Below are positions 17,012 to 27,179 of a DNA stretch of 64,000 bases, in pieces. The stretch is from Streptomyces sp. NBC_00353 (lineage in GTDB: Bacteria; Actinomycetota; Actinomycetes; Streptomycetales; Streptomycetaceae). Location of the stretch: assembly GCF_036108815.1 (NCBI RefSeq), contig NZ_CP107985.1, positions 6,755,501-6,819,500 of the forward strand. The letters run 5' to 3'. The position numbers and the translations under genes were made by a program. The notes below the pieces were generated by a model. It was not told where the DNA came from and made no database searches. It was given only the letters and a program-made list of their open reading frames with translations. Positions within the stretch are counted from its first letter, which is position 1. Each line of letters starts with the position of its first letter.

Positions 17012-18799
17012 ATGACCGCCGTGAATCCCGCCCGGACCTCTGCCGAGAACTCCGTGGGCCGCCCCACGCCGATCACCAACGCCACCGCGCTGCAGAAGCC
17101 GTCCGGGATGCCGATCCACAAGTACGGCCGGTACGCGGCCGTCGACATCCCCGACCGCACCTGGCCGGACAACCGGATCACCGTGGCGCCCCGCTGGCTG
17201 TCCACCGATCTGCGCGACGGCAACCAGGCGCTGATCGACCCGATGTCGCCGGCCCGCAAGCGCGAGATGTTCGACCTGCTCGTACGCATGGGCTACAAGG
17301 AGATCGAGGTCGGTTTCCCGTCCTCCGGTGAGACCGACTTCGCGTTCGTCCGCTCCATCATCGAAGAGGGCGCGATCCCCGAGGACGTGACGATCTCCGT
17401 CCTCACCCAGGCCCGCGAGGAGCTGATCGAGCGAACTGTTGAATCACTGGTCGGTGCGCGGCGCGCCACCGTGCACCTGTACAACGCCACCGCCCCCACC
17501 TTCCGCCGCGTGGTCTTCCGCGGTTCGAAGGAGGAGGTCAAGCAGATCGCGGTGGACGGCACCCGGCTGGTCATGGAGTACGCGGAGAAGATCCTCGGCG
17601 ACGAGACGATCTTCGGCTACCAGTACAGCCCGGAGATCTTCACCGACACCGAGCTGGACTTCGCGCTGGAGGTCTGCGAGGCAGTCTGTGACGTCTGGCA
17701 GCCCGAGGAGGGCCGCGAGATCATCCTCAACCTGCCCGCCACCGTGGAGCGTTCGACACCGTCCACACACGCGGACCGGTTCGAGTGGATGTCGCGCAAC
17801 CTGTCGCGCCGCGAGCACATCTGTCTGTCGGTCCACCCGCACAACGACCGCGGCACCGCCGTCGCCGCTGCCGAACTGGCGATCATGGCCGGCGCGGACC
17901 GGATCGAGGGCTGTCTGTTCGGCCAGGGCGAGCGCACCGGCAACGTCGACCTGGTGACGCTGGGCATGAACCTGTTCTCGCAGGGTGTCGACCCGCAGAT
18001 CGACTTCTCGCAGATCGACGAGATCCGCCGCACCAGCGAGTACTGCAACCAGATGGAGGTCCACCCGCGCCACCCCTACGCGGGCGACCTGGTCTACACC
18101 GCCTTCTCCGGCTCCCACCAGGACGCCATCAAGAAGGGTTTCGACGCCATGGAGGCCGACGCGGCCGCCCAGGGCAAGACCGTCGACGAGATCGAGTGGG
18201 CGGTGCCGTACCTGCCGATCGACCCGAAGGACGTCGGCCGCTCGTACGAGGCCGTCATCCGGGTCAACTCGCAGTCCGGCAAGGGCGGAATCGCCTACGT
18301 CCTGAAGAACGACCACAAGCTGGACCTGCCGCGCCGGATGCAGATCGAGTTCTCCCGGATCATTCAGGCCAAGACCGATGCCGAGGGCGGCGAGGTCACG
18401 CCGACGCAGATCTGGTCCACGTTCCAGGACGAGTACCTGCCCAACCCGGAGAACGCCTGGGGCCGCGTACAGATCCGTTCCGGTCAGACGACGACCGATT
18501 CCGACGGCCGGGACACGATCACCGTCGACGCGACCGTGGACGGCACGGACACCGTGCTGACCGGATCCGGCAACGGTCCGATCTCCGCGTTCTTCGAAGC
18601 GCTGCAGGCCATCGGCATCGACGCCCGTCTGCTGGACTACACCGAGCACACGATGAGCGAGGGTGCGAGCGCCCAGGCCGCCTCGTACATCGAGTGCGCG
18701 ATCGACGGAAAGGTCCTGTGGGGCATCGGCATCGACGCCAACACCACGCGGGCCTCGCTGAAGGCGGTCGTCTCCGCGGTCAACCGCGCGACCCGCTGA
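17012..18799 (+). CDS. leuA: 2-isopropylmalate synthase
   Basis: A 595-residue enzyme that condenses acetyl-CoA with 2-oxoisovalerate, the first committed step of leucine synthesis. The catalytic TIM barrel shows STDLRDGNQALIDPMS (metal/substrate arginine-aspartate motif), GYKEIEVGFPSSGETDF and LSVHPHNDRGTAVAAAE. The C-terminal regulatory LeuA dimer domain (about residues 460-595, with GNGPISAFFEALQ) binds leucine for feedback inhibition. Length fits the long actinobacterial type. GAGGAG lies 9 nt before the ATG. The leader peptide at 16877 indicates attenuation by leucyl-tRNA. Confidence 0.97.
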   Translation: MTAVNPARTSAENSVGRPTPITNATALQKPSGMPIHKYGRYAAVDIPDRTWPDNRITVAPRWLSTDLRDGNQALIDPMSPARKREMFDLLVRMGYKEIEVGFPSSGETDFAFVRSIIEEGAIPEDVTISVLTQAREELIERTVESLVGARRATVHLYNATAPTFRRVVFRGSKEEVKQIAVDGTRLVMEYAEKILGDETIFGYQYSPEIFTDTELDFALEVCEAVCDVWQPEEGREIILNLPATVERSTPSTHADRFEWMSRNLSRREHICLSVHPHNDRGTAVAAAELAIMAGADRIEGCLFGQGERTGNVDLVTLGMNLFSQGVDPQIDFSQIDEIRRTSEYCNQMEVHPRHPYAGDLVYTAFSGSHQDAIKKGFDAMEADAAAQGKTVDEIEWAVPYLPIDPKDVGRSYEAVIRVNSQSGKGGIAYVLKNDHKLDLPRRMQIEFSRIIQAKTDAEGGEVTPTQIWSTFQDEYLPNPENAWGRVQIRSGQTTTDSDGRDTITVDATVDGTDTVLTGSGNGPISAFFEALQAIGIDARLLDYTEHTMSEGASAQAASYIECAIDGKVLWGIGIDANTTRASLKAVVSAVNRATR

Positions 18800-18802
18800 C
18801 CG

Positions 18803-18868
18803 GCGCCCGAAAGGGCGCACAGGTGCATGATCGACGAACCCCGTCACCCGGTTCCCGGGGGCGGGGTT
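18803..18868 (+). terminator. Tandem hairpins after leuA
   Basis: The first hairpin is GCGCCC-GAAA-GGGCGC at 18803-18818, closed by a GAAA tetraloop. The second pairs AACCCCG with CGGGGTT at 18837-18868. Together they form a plausible terminator 3 nt after the leuA stop. Confidence 0.65.
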
Positions 18869-18942
18869 CGGCCATCTCCCGACGGTTGTGACGATCGAGG
18901 TGCTGACGCCACATCGTGACTGTGGTTAACATCACGTCGACA

Positions 18943-18956
18943 CGGCAATGTTGCCG
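18943..18956. promoter_or_regulatory. Palindrome upstream of TerB-like gene
   Basis: CGGCAATGTTGCCG has 6-bp arms around TG and ends 22 nt before the proposed GTG start of the TerB-like gene. It is a possible operator or 5' hairpin. Confidence 0.3.
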
Positions 18957-18978
18957 GAGCGTTACGGAGGTGTGCGAC

Positions 18979-19683
18979 GTGCGGTCAGCCCTGGGACAAC
19001 GCGCCATGAAGCTGCGTATCTGCGGCATCCGCACCATCTGGGACGCCGTCGCCGACGGCGAGTTCTTCTGCCCCGGCTGCGGCGGCGACCGCAACTACCG
19101 CCGTCTCACCGGCCGTCGGCGCTTCACCGTGCTCGGCGTGCCGCTGATGCGCCGCGGCACCGTGGGCCCCGTCGTCGAATGCGCCGCCTGCCGCACGCAC
19201 TTCGACACCGACGCGCTCGACCACCCCACCACCACCCGGTTCTCCGCGATGCTCAGGGACGCCGTCCACACCGTCGCCCTCGGTATCCTCGCCGCCGGTG
19301 GCACCACCTCGCGCACGGTCCTGGAGACCGCGGTGGCCACCGTGCGCGGCGCCGGATTCGACGACTGCACGGAGGAGCAACTCTCCACCGTCGTCGAGGT
19401 GCTCGCCGCGGACATCGGCCACGGCTCCGCCTTCGACGCCGCGGCCGAGGCGTGCGGCGCCGCCCTCGCCATCGAGCTCCACGAGGCGCTGGAACCACTC
19501 GCCCCGCATCTGGCGCCCGCCGGACGTGAATCGATCCTGCTGCAGGGTGCCAGGATCGCGCTCGCCGACGGCCCGTACAGCCAGGCCGAGCGCGAGGTGC
19601 TGACCACGGTCGGTGCGGCGCTGCAGCTCTGCGCGGACGACACGGCCCGGCTGCTCGCCGCGGCGGCGCGTACCCCGTCCTAG
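18979..19683 (+). CDS. TerB-family protein with N-terminal zinc ribbon
   Basis: A 234-residue protein. The N-terminus has two cysteine pairs, FFCPGCGG and ECAACRTHFD, that form a zinc-ribbon-like module (about residues 22-68). The remainder is an all-helical TerB/tellurite-resistance-type domain ending ILLQGARIALADGPYSQAEREVLTTVGAAL. GGAGG lies 8 nt before the GTG start. It stands alone between leuA and recO. The TerB fold is associated with metal or stress responses, but nothing here shows tellurite resistance. Confidence 0.8.
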   Translation: MRSALGQRAMKLRICGIRTIWDAVADGEFFCPGCGGDRNYRRLTGRRRFTVLGVPLMRRGTVGPVVECAACRTHFDTDALDHPTTTRFSAMLRDAVHTVALGILAAGGTTSRTVLETAVATVRGAGFDDCTEEQLSTVVEVLAADIGHGSAFDAAAEACGAALAIELHEALEPLAPHLAPAGRESILLQGARIALADGPYSQAEREVLTTVGAALQLCADDTARLLAAAARTPS

Positions 19684-19822
19684 CGCCTGCTCCCCGTGCC
19701 CCGGCGCGCCCCGCCCCGGCAGTTCCGGGCGGCGCAGCACGCGGTACCGGCCGGCGGAAGCCGAACCGTACGGTCTTCGGGGGCGGGCCCGCTCCGGTGC
19801 GCGCGTACAGGACAATGGACGC

Positions 19823-20569
19823 ATGAGCTTGTTCCGGGACGACGGCGTGGTGCTGCGCACGCAGAAACTGGGCGAGGCCGACCGGATCATCACGATCCTG
19901 ACCCGCGGCCACGGCCGGGTGCGGGCCGTCGCCCGCGGTGTGCGGCGTACGAAGTCGAAGTTCGGCGCCCGCCTCGAACCGTTCTCCCATGTGGACGTGC
20001 AGTTCTTCGCGCGCGGCAGCGAACTGGTCGGCCGCGGTCTGCCGCTGTGCACCCAGAGCGAGACGATCGCGCCGTACGGGGGCGGCATCGTCACCGACTA
20101 CGCCCGGTACACCGCGGGCACCGCGATGCTGGAGACCGCCGAGCGCTTCACCGACCACGAGGGCGAGCCCGCGGTCCAGCAGTATCTGCTGCTCGTCGGC
20201 GGACTGCGCACCCTCGCCCGGGGGGAACACGCGCCGAACCTGATCCTCGACGCCTTCCTGCTGCGTTCCCTTGCCGTCAACGGTTACGCACCCAGCTTCG
20301 AGGACTGCGCGAAGTGCGGAATGTCCGGACCGAACCGATTCTTCTCCGTCGCGGCGGGCGGCGCCATATGCGGCGACTGCCGGGTGCCCGGCAGCGTCGT
20401 ACCCTCAGCAGAGGCCGTCGCCCTGCTGAGCGCGCTGCTCACCGGTGACTGGGAGACGGCCGACGCGTGCGAGGCGCGGCATGTCAGGGAGGGGAGCGGG
20501 CTGGTGTCCGCCTATCTGCACTGGCATCTGGAGCGCGGACTGCGCTCGCTGCGTTACGTAGAGAAGTAA
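19823..20569 (+). CDS. recO: DNA repair protein RecO
   Basis: A 248-residue RecO of the RecF recombination pathway, which helps load RecA on SSB-coated DNA. The N-terminal OB fold begins LFRDDGVVLRTQKLGEADRIITILT. The C-terminal zinc finger has two CxxC pairs, CAKCG and CGDC, near residues 161-185. It is followed by uppS after 40 nt, the common actinobacterial recO-uppS order. Confidence 0.94.
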   Translation: MSLFRDDGVVLRTQKLGEADRIITILTRGHGRVRAVARGVRRTKSKFGARLEPFSHVDVQFFARGSELVGRGLPLCTQSETIAPYGGGIVTDYARYTAGTAMLETAERFTDHEGEPAVQQYLLLVGGLRTLARGEHAPNLILDAFLLRSLAVNGYAPSFEDCAKCGMSGPNRFFSVAAGGAICGDCRVPGSVVPSAEAVALLSALLTGDWETADACEARHVREGSGLVSAYLHWHLERGLRSLRYVEK

Positions 20570-20609
20570 CCGACACCGGCACAGCAGGCACAGGGAGACG
20601 AGACAGCTC

Positions 20610-21437
20610 ATGGCAGTACGCGGGATCCTCGGTGGCCGTAACAGGCGCGTATACAAGACCCCCGAGCCGCACCCCTCCGGGGCCACGCCCCCGAAGATCC
20701 CCGGCGAGCTGGTGCCCAAGCACGTCGCCGTCGTGATGGACGGCAACGGCCGCTGGGCCAAGGAACGGGGCCTCCCGCGCACCGAGGGCCACAAGGTCGG
20801 CGAGGGCGTCGTCATGGACGTCCTCAAGGGCTGCATCGAGATGGGCGTCAAGAACCTCTCGCTGTACGCCTTCTCCACCGAGAACTGGAAGCGTTCGCCG
20901 GAAGAAGTGAAGTTCCTGATGAACTTCAACCGGGACGTCATCCGCCGCCGTCGCGACGAGATGGACGAACTGGGCATCCGCATCCGCTGGGTGGGCCGGA
21001 TGCCGAAGCTGTGGAAGTCCGTCGTCCAGGAGCTCCAGGTCGCCCAGGAGCAGACGAAGGACAACGACAAGATGACGCTGTACTTCTGCGTCAACTACGG
21101 CGGCCGGGCCGAGATCGCCGACGCCGCGCAGCGCATCGCCGAGGACGTCGCGGCCGGAAAGCTGGACCCGGCCAAGGTCAACGAGAAGACCTTCGCGAAG
21201 TACATCTACTACCCGGACATGCCGGACGTGGACCTCTTCGTGCGTCCCAGCGGTGAACAGCGCACCTCCAACTACCTGATCTGGCAGAGCGCGTACGCCG
21301 AGATGGTCTTCCAGGACGTGCTGTGGCCGGACTTCGACCGCCGCGACCTGTGGCGGGCCTGCCTGGAGTACGCCCAGCGCGACCGGCGCTTCGGCGGCGC
21401 GGTGGAGGGTTCGGAAACGGCGGAGCCGACGGCCTGA
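20610..21437 (+). CDS. uppS: Isoprenyl transferase (cis-prenyltransferase, undecaprenyl diphosphate synthase type)
   Basis: A 275-residue cis-prenyltransferase that elongates isoprenyl diphosphate to the lipid carrier for peptidoglycan and other envelope polymers. The catalytic P-loop-like motif is VAVVMDGNGRWAKERGLPR (Asp near residue 44). SLYAFSTENWKRS and the C-terminal dimer/substrate motif RPSGEQRTSNYLIWQSAYAE are intact. A basic N-terminal extension of about 35 residues is typical of actinobacteria. Chain length cannot be read from the sequence. Confidence 0.93.
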   Translation: MAVRGILGGRNRRVYKTPEPHPSGATPPKIPGELVPKHVAVVMDGNGRWAKERGLPRTEGHKVGEGVVMDVLKGCIEMGVKNLSLYAFSTENWKRSPEEVKFLMNFNRDVIRRRRDEMDELGIRIRWVGRMPKLWKSVVQELQVAQEQTKDNDKMTLYFCVNYGGRAEIADAAQRIAEDVAAGKLDPAKVNEKTFAKYIYYPDMPDVDLFVRPSGEQRTSNYLIWQSAYAEMVFQDVLWPDFDRRDLWRACLEYAQRDRRFGGAVEGSETAEPTA

Positions 21438-21479
21438 CCCTGCCGGTAGGATCACGGCTCTTCATACTCGGGAGGGGCC

Positions 21480-22010
21480 ATGAGCGAGCAACAGGGGACC
21501 GTGCACGGTGCGGTCGAGCTGAGATACCGGCCGGTGCTGCAGGACTACTCGGCGGCGCTCCGCGCCCGCAACCGGGTCGGTGCGGCGGGCCGGCGGCAGC
21601 GGATTCTGGGGGTGGCCGCGACGGGGTGCGCCGTCGTGGCCATCGCACTGTCCCTGGTGAGTGGCACCGACGCCCCGGTGCCGCTGCTGGTGGCGCTGCT
21701 GTTCTGCGGCCCGGTGCTGCTCCTGAGCCCGTGGCTGGTGGCGCGCCAGCTGTTCCGGTTCGTGGGGCGGCAGGGCGAGTTCCGGGTACGGGTCGAGGAG
21801 TCCGGCGTCACCGTCGACACCGACAACTCCAGTACGGTCGTCAGGTGGCAGGCACAGCCGCGGTACCTGGAGACAGCAGATCTCTTCGTGATGCTCAGCG
21901 ACGACAGGAACGCCGTCGGCCTGACCGTGGTGGCCAAGCGCGGCGTCCAGGACCCGTCCGACGTGGACCGCCTGCGTGAGATCTTCGACCGGCACCTGAC
22001 AAAGGCCTGA
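21480..22010 (+). CDS. YcxB-like membrane protein
   Basis: A 176-residue protein with two hydrophobic segments (about residues 44-64 and 67-86) followed by a soluble C-terminal domain. That domain (EFRVRVEESGVTVDTDNSSTVVRWQ...) resembles the YcxB-type fold. AGGGG lies just before the ATG. It is 42 nt downstream of uppS and may be cotranscribed. The function of this family is unknown. Confidence 0.7.
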   Translation: MSEQQGTVHGAVELRYRPVLQDYSAALRARNRVGAAGRRQRILGVAATGCAVVAIALSLVSGTDAPVPLLVALLFCGPVLLLSPWLVARQLFRFVGRQGEFRVRVEESGVTVDTDNSSTVVRWQAQPRYLETADLFVMLSDDRNAVGLTVVAKRGVQDPSDVDRLREIFDRHLTKA

Positions 22011-22091
22011 CAGTCGAAGTCCGGCACCGTCCAGACTCTCCGGCGCTTGCGGAGCGGAGGCCCGGAGGCGAGGCCGAGCCCCCGGAAGCGG

Positions 22092-22532
22092 TCACCCCGC
22101 CGTCGGGCACTCCGCGCACTCCGCACACGTACCGAAGACCTCCACCGTGTGCGCCACGTTCACGAACCCGTGCTGCGAGGCAATCGTCGCCGCCCACTGC
22201 TCCACCGCCGGCCCCTCGACCTCGACGGCCTTGCCGCAGACCCGGCACACCAGATGGTGGTGGTGCTCCCCGGTCGAGCACCGCCGGTACACGGACTCGC
22301 CGTCGGTGGTGCGCAGGACGTCCACCTCGCCCGCGTCGGCGAGGGACTGCAGGGTGCGGTAGACCGTGGTCAGCCCGACCGAGTCACCGCGGTGCTTGAG
22401 GACATCGTGCAGCTCCTGGGCGCTGCGGAACTCGTCCACCTCGTCGAGCGCCGCCGCCACCGCGGCGCGCTGCCGGGTCGACCGGCCGCGTACCGGGGAT
22501 GCGTTCGTTCCACTGATCGGCGCCGTCGCCAC
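22092..22532 (-). CDS. zur: Zinc uptake regulator Zur (Fur family)
   Basis: A 146-residue Fur-family repressor. The winged-helix part has SAQELHDVLKHRGDSVGLTTVYRTLQSLADAGEVDVL. The regulatory metal region is STGEHHHHLVCRVCGKAVEVEG, and a structural zinc site is formed by CxxC pairs CRVC and CAECAEC. It lies directly downstream of znuACB on the same strand, which identifies it as the zinc sensor. GAGGAGG precedes the GTG start at 22532 at ideal distance; an in-frame ATG exists further upstream. With zinc bound it should repress znuACB through the boxes near 25300. Confidence 0.9.
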   Translation of the reverse strand: MATAPISGTNASPVRGRSTRQRAAVAAALDEVDEFRSAQELHDVLKHRGDSVGLTTVYRTLQSLADAGEVDVLRTTDGESVYRRCSTGEHHHHLVCRVCGKAVEVEGPAVEQWAATIASQHGFVNVAHTVEVFGTCAECAECPTAG

Positions 22533-22597
22533 AGGTGCCTCCTCGTGTCGCCCGTACATGTGTCGGGCCATTGTGCCAGTCCGCCCGCGTGCCGGGG

Positions 22598-23509
22598 TCA
22601 AACCCGGACGTCGTCCGAGGCCGGTCGGACAGCCGGTACGTCCGGAGTCTTCCCTTCCAGGGTGCACTGCGCCGTAGCCGTTTCGCTGCGGCGGGCGCGC
22701 CGTGCGGCCAGCGGTGCGGCGAGCAGGGTCAGGGCGACGAAGACGCCGATGGCCAGCAGCACGATCGTCGCGCCGGGCGGCACGTCCTGGTAGTACGAGG
22801 TCACGGTGCCGGCCAGGGTCACTGCCGTACCGATGACGACGGACAGCACGAACGTCACCTTGAAGGACTTCGAGATCTGTTGCGCGGCCGCGACCGGCAC
22901 CACCATCAGCGCGCTGACCAGCAGCAGACCGACGACGCGCATCGCGACGGTGACGGTCACCGCCGCCGTGACCGCGATCAGCAGATTCAGTGCACGCACC
23001 GGCAGGCCGGTGACCCGCGCGAACTCCTCGTCCTGGCTGACCGCGAACAGTTGGCGACGCAGCCCCAGCGTCACCAGCAGCACGAAGGCGGCCAGCAGAC
23101 AGATCGCGGTGATGTCCTCCGACGAGACCGTGGACAGCGAGCCGAAGAGGTACGAGGTGAGGTTGGCGTTGGAGCCGGTGTCGGAGAGGTTGATCAGCAA
23201 CACACCGCCCGCCATGCCTCCGTAGAACAGCATGGCCAGCGCGATGTCGCCGCGCGTACGCCCGTACCAGCGGACCAGCTCCATGACGACCGAGCCGACG
23301 ACGGCGACGGCCGTGGCCATCCAGACCGGGCTGGTGGAGAGCAGGAACCCGAGGCCGACCCCGGTCATCGCGATATGGCCGATTCCGTCGCCCATCAGGG
23401 CCTGGCGGCGCTGGACGAGGTAGATCCCGACGGCGGGGGCGATGACGCCGACGAGTACGGCGGCGAGCAGGGCCCGCTGCATGAAGGGGGGCTGGAGGAA
23501 TTCCGTCAT
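22598..23509 (-). CDS. znuB: Zinc ABC transporter permease
   Basis: A 303-residue integral membrane permease of the ZnuB/MntB type with about eight hydrophobic segments. Examples are LLAAVLVGVIAPAVGIYLV and NLLIAVTAAVTVTVAMRVVGLLLVSALMVVPVAAA, the latter the conserved permease signature. It forms the membrane channel with ZnuC. Its ATG overlaps the znuC stop (ATGA). The downstream zur gene follows after 65 nt and may also have its own promoter. Confidence 0.92.
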   Translation of the reverse strand: MTEFLQPPFMQRALLAAVLVGVIAPAVGIYLVQRRQALMGDGIGHIAMTGVGLGFLLSTSPVWMATAVAVVGSVVMELVRWYGRTRGDIALAMLFYGGMAGGVLLINLSDTGSNANLTSYLFGSLSTVSSEDITAICLLAAFVLLVTLGLRRQLFAVSQDEEFARVTGLPVRALNLLIAVTAAVTVTVAMRVVGLLLVSALMVVPVAAAQQISKSFKVTFVLSVVIGTAVTLAGTVTSYYQDVPPGATIVLLAIGVFVALTLLAAPLAARRARRSETATAQCTLEGKTPDVPAVRPASDDVRV

Positions 23510-24333
23510 CAGGTCAGCAGTCCCGTCCGGGCGGGCTCGGAAGCCGCGTGGGGGTGTACGTGGTCGTGGCCGGGCAGCGCGTGCTGGCCCAGGGCCTTCG
23601 GGGGTGGCCCGTCGTGCATCACACAGCCGTCGCGCAGCACGATCGCTCGGTCGATGAGGGGCTCCAGCGGGCCCAGTTCGTGCAGCACGAGCAGCACGGT
23701 GGTGCCGGTGGCGACCTGCTCGCGCAGCGTCTCGGCGAGGATCTCCTGGCTGGCCAGGTCGACGCCCGCCATCGGCTCGTCCATGATCAGCAGCTCGGGT
23801 TCGGCGGCGAGCGCGCGGGCGATGAGCACGCGCTGGTGCTGCCCGCCGGAGAGGGCGCTCACCGAGTCCTTGGCCCGGTCGCCGAGGCCGACGAGCTCGA
23901 TGGCCCGGTCGACGGCGTTCCGGTCCGCCTTGCGCAGCAGTCCCAGCTTCGTACGGGACAGCCGCCCGGCGGAGACGACCTCGCGGATCGTGGCAGGGAC
24001 GCCGCTCGCCGCCGTCGTGCGCTGCGGTACGTAGCCGATCCGCGCCCAGTTACGGAAGCGGCGCAGCGGGGTGCCGAACAGCTCGACCGAGCCGCTGGTG
24101 AGCGGGACCTGGCCGATGACGGACCGGACGGCGGTCGACTTGCCGGAGCCGTTGGCGCCGAGCAGGGCGGCGACCTCACCGCGGCGCACGGTGAGATCGA
24201 TGCCGCGCAGTACGGGGCGCGCGCCGAGCGTGGCCGTGGCTCCGCGCAGGGTGATCACGGGGTCGGGCTTGGTGCTCCGGGGCTCGGGCATGAGCGTCTC
24301 CGATACTGCTGTGGCGAGTGTTGCGTGGGTCAC
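23509..24333 (-). CDS. znuC: Zinc ABC transporter ATP-binding protein
   Basis: A 274-residue ABC ATPase. Walker A is GANGSGKST, the Q-loop is in IGYVPQR, the signature is LSGGQHQRV, Walker B is LLIMDEP and the switch histidine is LVLHEL. The C-terminal tail is His-rich (GQHALPGHDHVHPHAA), suiting a zinc transporter. The GTG at 24333 overlaps the znuA stop. ATG 24291, preceded by GGAGA, is a good alternative start (260 residues). Confidence 0.92.
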   Translation of the reverse strand: MTHATLATAVSETLMPEPRSTKPDPVITLRGATATLGARPVLRGIDLTVRRGEVAALLGANGSGKSTAVRSVIGQVPLTSGSVELFGTPLRRFRNWARIGYVPQRTTAASGVPATIREVVSAGRLSRTKLGLLRKADRNAVDRAIELVGLGDRAKDSVSALSGGQHQRVLIARALAAEPELLIMDEPMAGVDLASQEILAETLREQVATGTTVLLVLHELGPLEPLIDRAIVLRDGCVMHDGPPPKALGQHALPGHDHVHPHAASEPARTGLLT

Positions 24334-25283
24334 TTCGCGCCGAGCGCCTTCTGGAGCGCGGCGAGGTTGGACTGCATGACCTCGATGTAGTTATCGCCCT
24401 TGGACTTGGCGGTGATTCCCTCGAGGGGGTCGAGGACGTCGGTCTTCAGGCCGGTGTCCCTGGCGACGGTCTTCGCGGTCCTGTCGCTGGCGAGCGTCTC
24501 GAAGAAGACGGTGGTGGCGTTGCTCTTCTCCGCGATGGAGTGGATGTCCTTGATCCGGGCGGGGCTCGGCTCGGCCTCGGGGTCGATGCCGGCGATGCCC
24601 TCCTGGACGAGCCCGTAGCGCTCGGCGAGGTACCCGAAGGCGGAGTGGGTGGTGATGAACGTCTTGGTGGCGGTGTCGCTCAGGCCCTTCTTGTACGACG
24701 TGTTCAGCGCGTCGAGCTTCTTCACCAGGGCGTCCGTGTTGGTGCGGTAGTCCGCGGCGTGGTTCGGGTCGGCCTTCTCCAGGGACTTTCCGACCCCCTT
24801 GGCGACCTCGGCGTACTTCACCGGGTCCAGCCAGATGTGCGGGTCGGCCCCGGCCCCCTCGCCCTCGTGCGCATGGCCGTGCTCGTCGCCGCCGGTCTCC
24901 GTGCCGTGGTCCTCCAGCGTGGTGAGCTTTGCCGCGTCCACGGAGTTCCTGACCCCGGACTGCGCGATCGCGTCGTCGACGGCGGGCTGGATACCCTTGA
25001 GGTACAGGATGTAATCGGCGTCGCCGAGCCCGCCGATCTGCCGCGGGCTGAGCTCCAGGTCGTGCGGCTCGACGCCCGGCTTGGTCAGCGTGGTGACCGA
25101 GACATGGGTCCCGCCGATCTCCTCGGCCAGGAACTGCATGGGATAGAACGAGGCCACCACATCCAGCTTGTCCCCGTTCTTGCTCTCGGCGGCGTCGGAG
25201 GTGGAGCAGGCGGAGAGCGCGGTGAGACCGAGGGCGACGGCCCCGGCGACAGCGGCGGTGGGTATGAGGCGGCGTACGTTCAT
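24330..25283 (-). CDS. znuA: Zinc ABC transporter substrate-binding lipoprotein
   Basis: A 317-residue lipoprotein that captures zinc outside the membrane. The signal peptide ends in lipobox LSAC (Cys near residue 27). Conserved metal-binding positions are GVEPHDLELS, DPHIWLDP and TTHSAFGYLAERYGL. A His/acid-rich loop (DHGTETGGDEHGHAHEGEG) near residues 121-139 is typical of ZnuA. The start is taken at ATG 25283; ATG 25292 is in frame three codons upstream. One Zur-box-like sequence begins at this start codon. Confidence 0.93.
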   Translation of the reverse strand: MNVRRLIPTAAVAGAVALGLTALSACSTSDAAESKNGDKLDVVASFYPMQFLAEEIGGTHVSVTTLTKPGVEPHDLELSPRQIGGLGDADYILYLKGIQPAVDDAIAQSGVRNSVDAAKLTTLEDHGTETGGDEHGHAHEGEGAGADPHIWLDPVKYAEVAKGVGKSLEKADPNHAADYRTNTDALVKKLDALNTSYKKGLSDTATKTFITTHSAFGYLAERYGLVQEGIAGIDPEAEPSPARIKDIHSIAEKSNATTVFFETLASDRTAKTVARDTGLKTDVLDPLEGITAKSKGDNYIEVMQSNLAALQKALGAK

Positions 25284-25297
25284 GACACTCATTTTCA
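25283..25297. promoter_or_regulatory. Zur box-like operator 1
   Basis: TGACACTCATTTTCA matches the Streptomyces Zur consensus form TGAAAATCATTTTCA at 13 of 15 positions. It touches the znuA start codon region, so bound Zur would block transcription or early elongation of znuACB. Confidence 0.65.
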
Positions 25298-25304
25298 ACA
25301 AAAG

Positions 25305-25319
25305 TGGAAACGATTGTCA
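25305..25319. promoter_or_regulatory. Zur box-like operator 2
   Basis: TGGAAACGATTGTCA, read on the other strand as TGACAATCGTTTCCA, matches the same consensus at 12 of 15 positions. Its centre is 22 bp, about two helical turns, from that of operator 1, suggesting cooperative binding. Confidence 0.65.
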
Positions 25320-25438
25320 ACAAGCTCGGTGAGAGGCCCTGCTCACCATCTGTCCGCGCACCGATTTGATCCAGGGGGCGTGCCCGCCGGTAATCTGAAG
25401 CATTCGCCGTTCGTCGTCGTCGTAATGAAGAGAGCACC

Positions 25439-26821
<1,383 letters not shown>

Positions 26822-26842
26822 CGCACCACGGTTCCACGGCGA

Positions 26843-26874
26843 AGCCCCCGGTTCCTTGTACGGAACCGGGGGCT
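26843..26874 (+). terminator. Terminator of glyS
   Basis: AGCCCCCGGTTCC (26843-26855) pairs perfectly with GGAACCGGGGGCT (26862-26874) around a 6-nt loop, 22 nt after the glyS stop. Confidence 0.85.
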
Positions 26875-26921
26875 CCGTTGCACACTGGGCACACGCGACC
26901 ACGCGTCAACAGGAGGCTCGG

Positions 26922-27125
26922 ATGCCGTCCATGACCACCAGCAAGGTCAGCAGATGGGATCAGCACGGCCGTGAACATGTCGTCCATGTGCGGAAGTCGG
27001 GGATCCAGCGGCAGCTGAGCTGCGACACCTGCGACTGGCGCAAGGGCGTGCAGTTCCTGCCCTGGCTCAAGGCCGAGGAACACCTCGCCGAGGTCCACCA
27101 GGCCACGGTCGACCCGACGGCCTGA
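26922..27125 (+). CDS. Small conserved-looking protein with a CxxC pair
   Basis: A 67-residue protein starting MPSMTTSKVSRWDQHGREH with an ideal AGGAGG ribosome binding site 7 nt upstream. A LSCDTCDWRKGVQFLPW segment in the middle, followed by a helix with EEHLAEVHQ, could form a small zinc-binding (CxxC...HxxxxH) fold. I do not recognise the family. It follows the glyS terminator. Confidence 0.65.
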   Translation: MPSMTTSKVSRWDQHGREHVVHVRKSGIQRQLSCDTCDWRKGVQFLPWLKAEEHLAEVHQATVDPTA

Positions 27126-27179
27126 CCCCGACGGCTGTCCGGCGGCGGCCTGCCGCGACCGGCTCCGTGTACAGCGCTG

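Noticed and set aside
19684..19822. Long recO N-terminal extension back to 19613
   Set aside because: The ATG at 19823 gives the conserved RecO start; upstream residues are Arg/Pro-rich and overlap the preceding gene.
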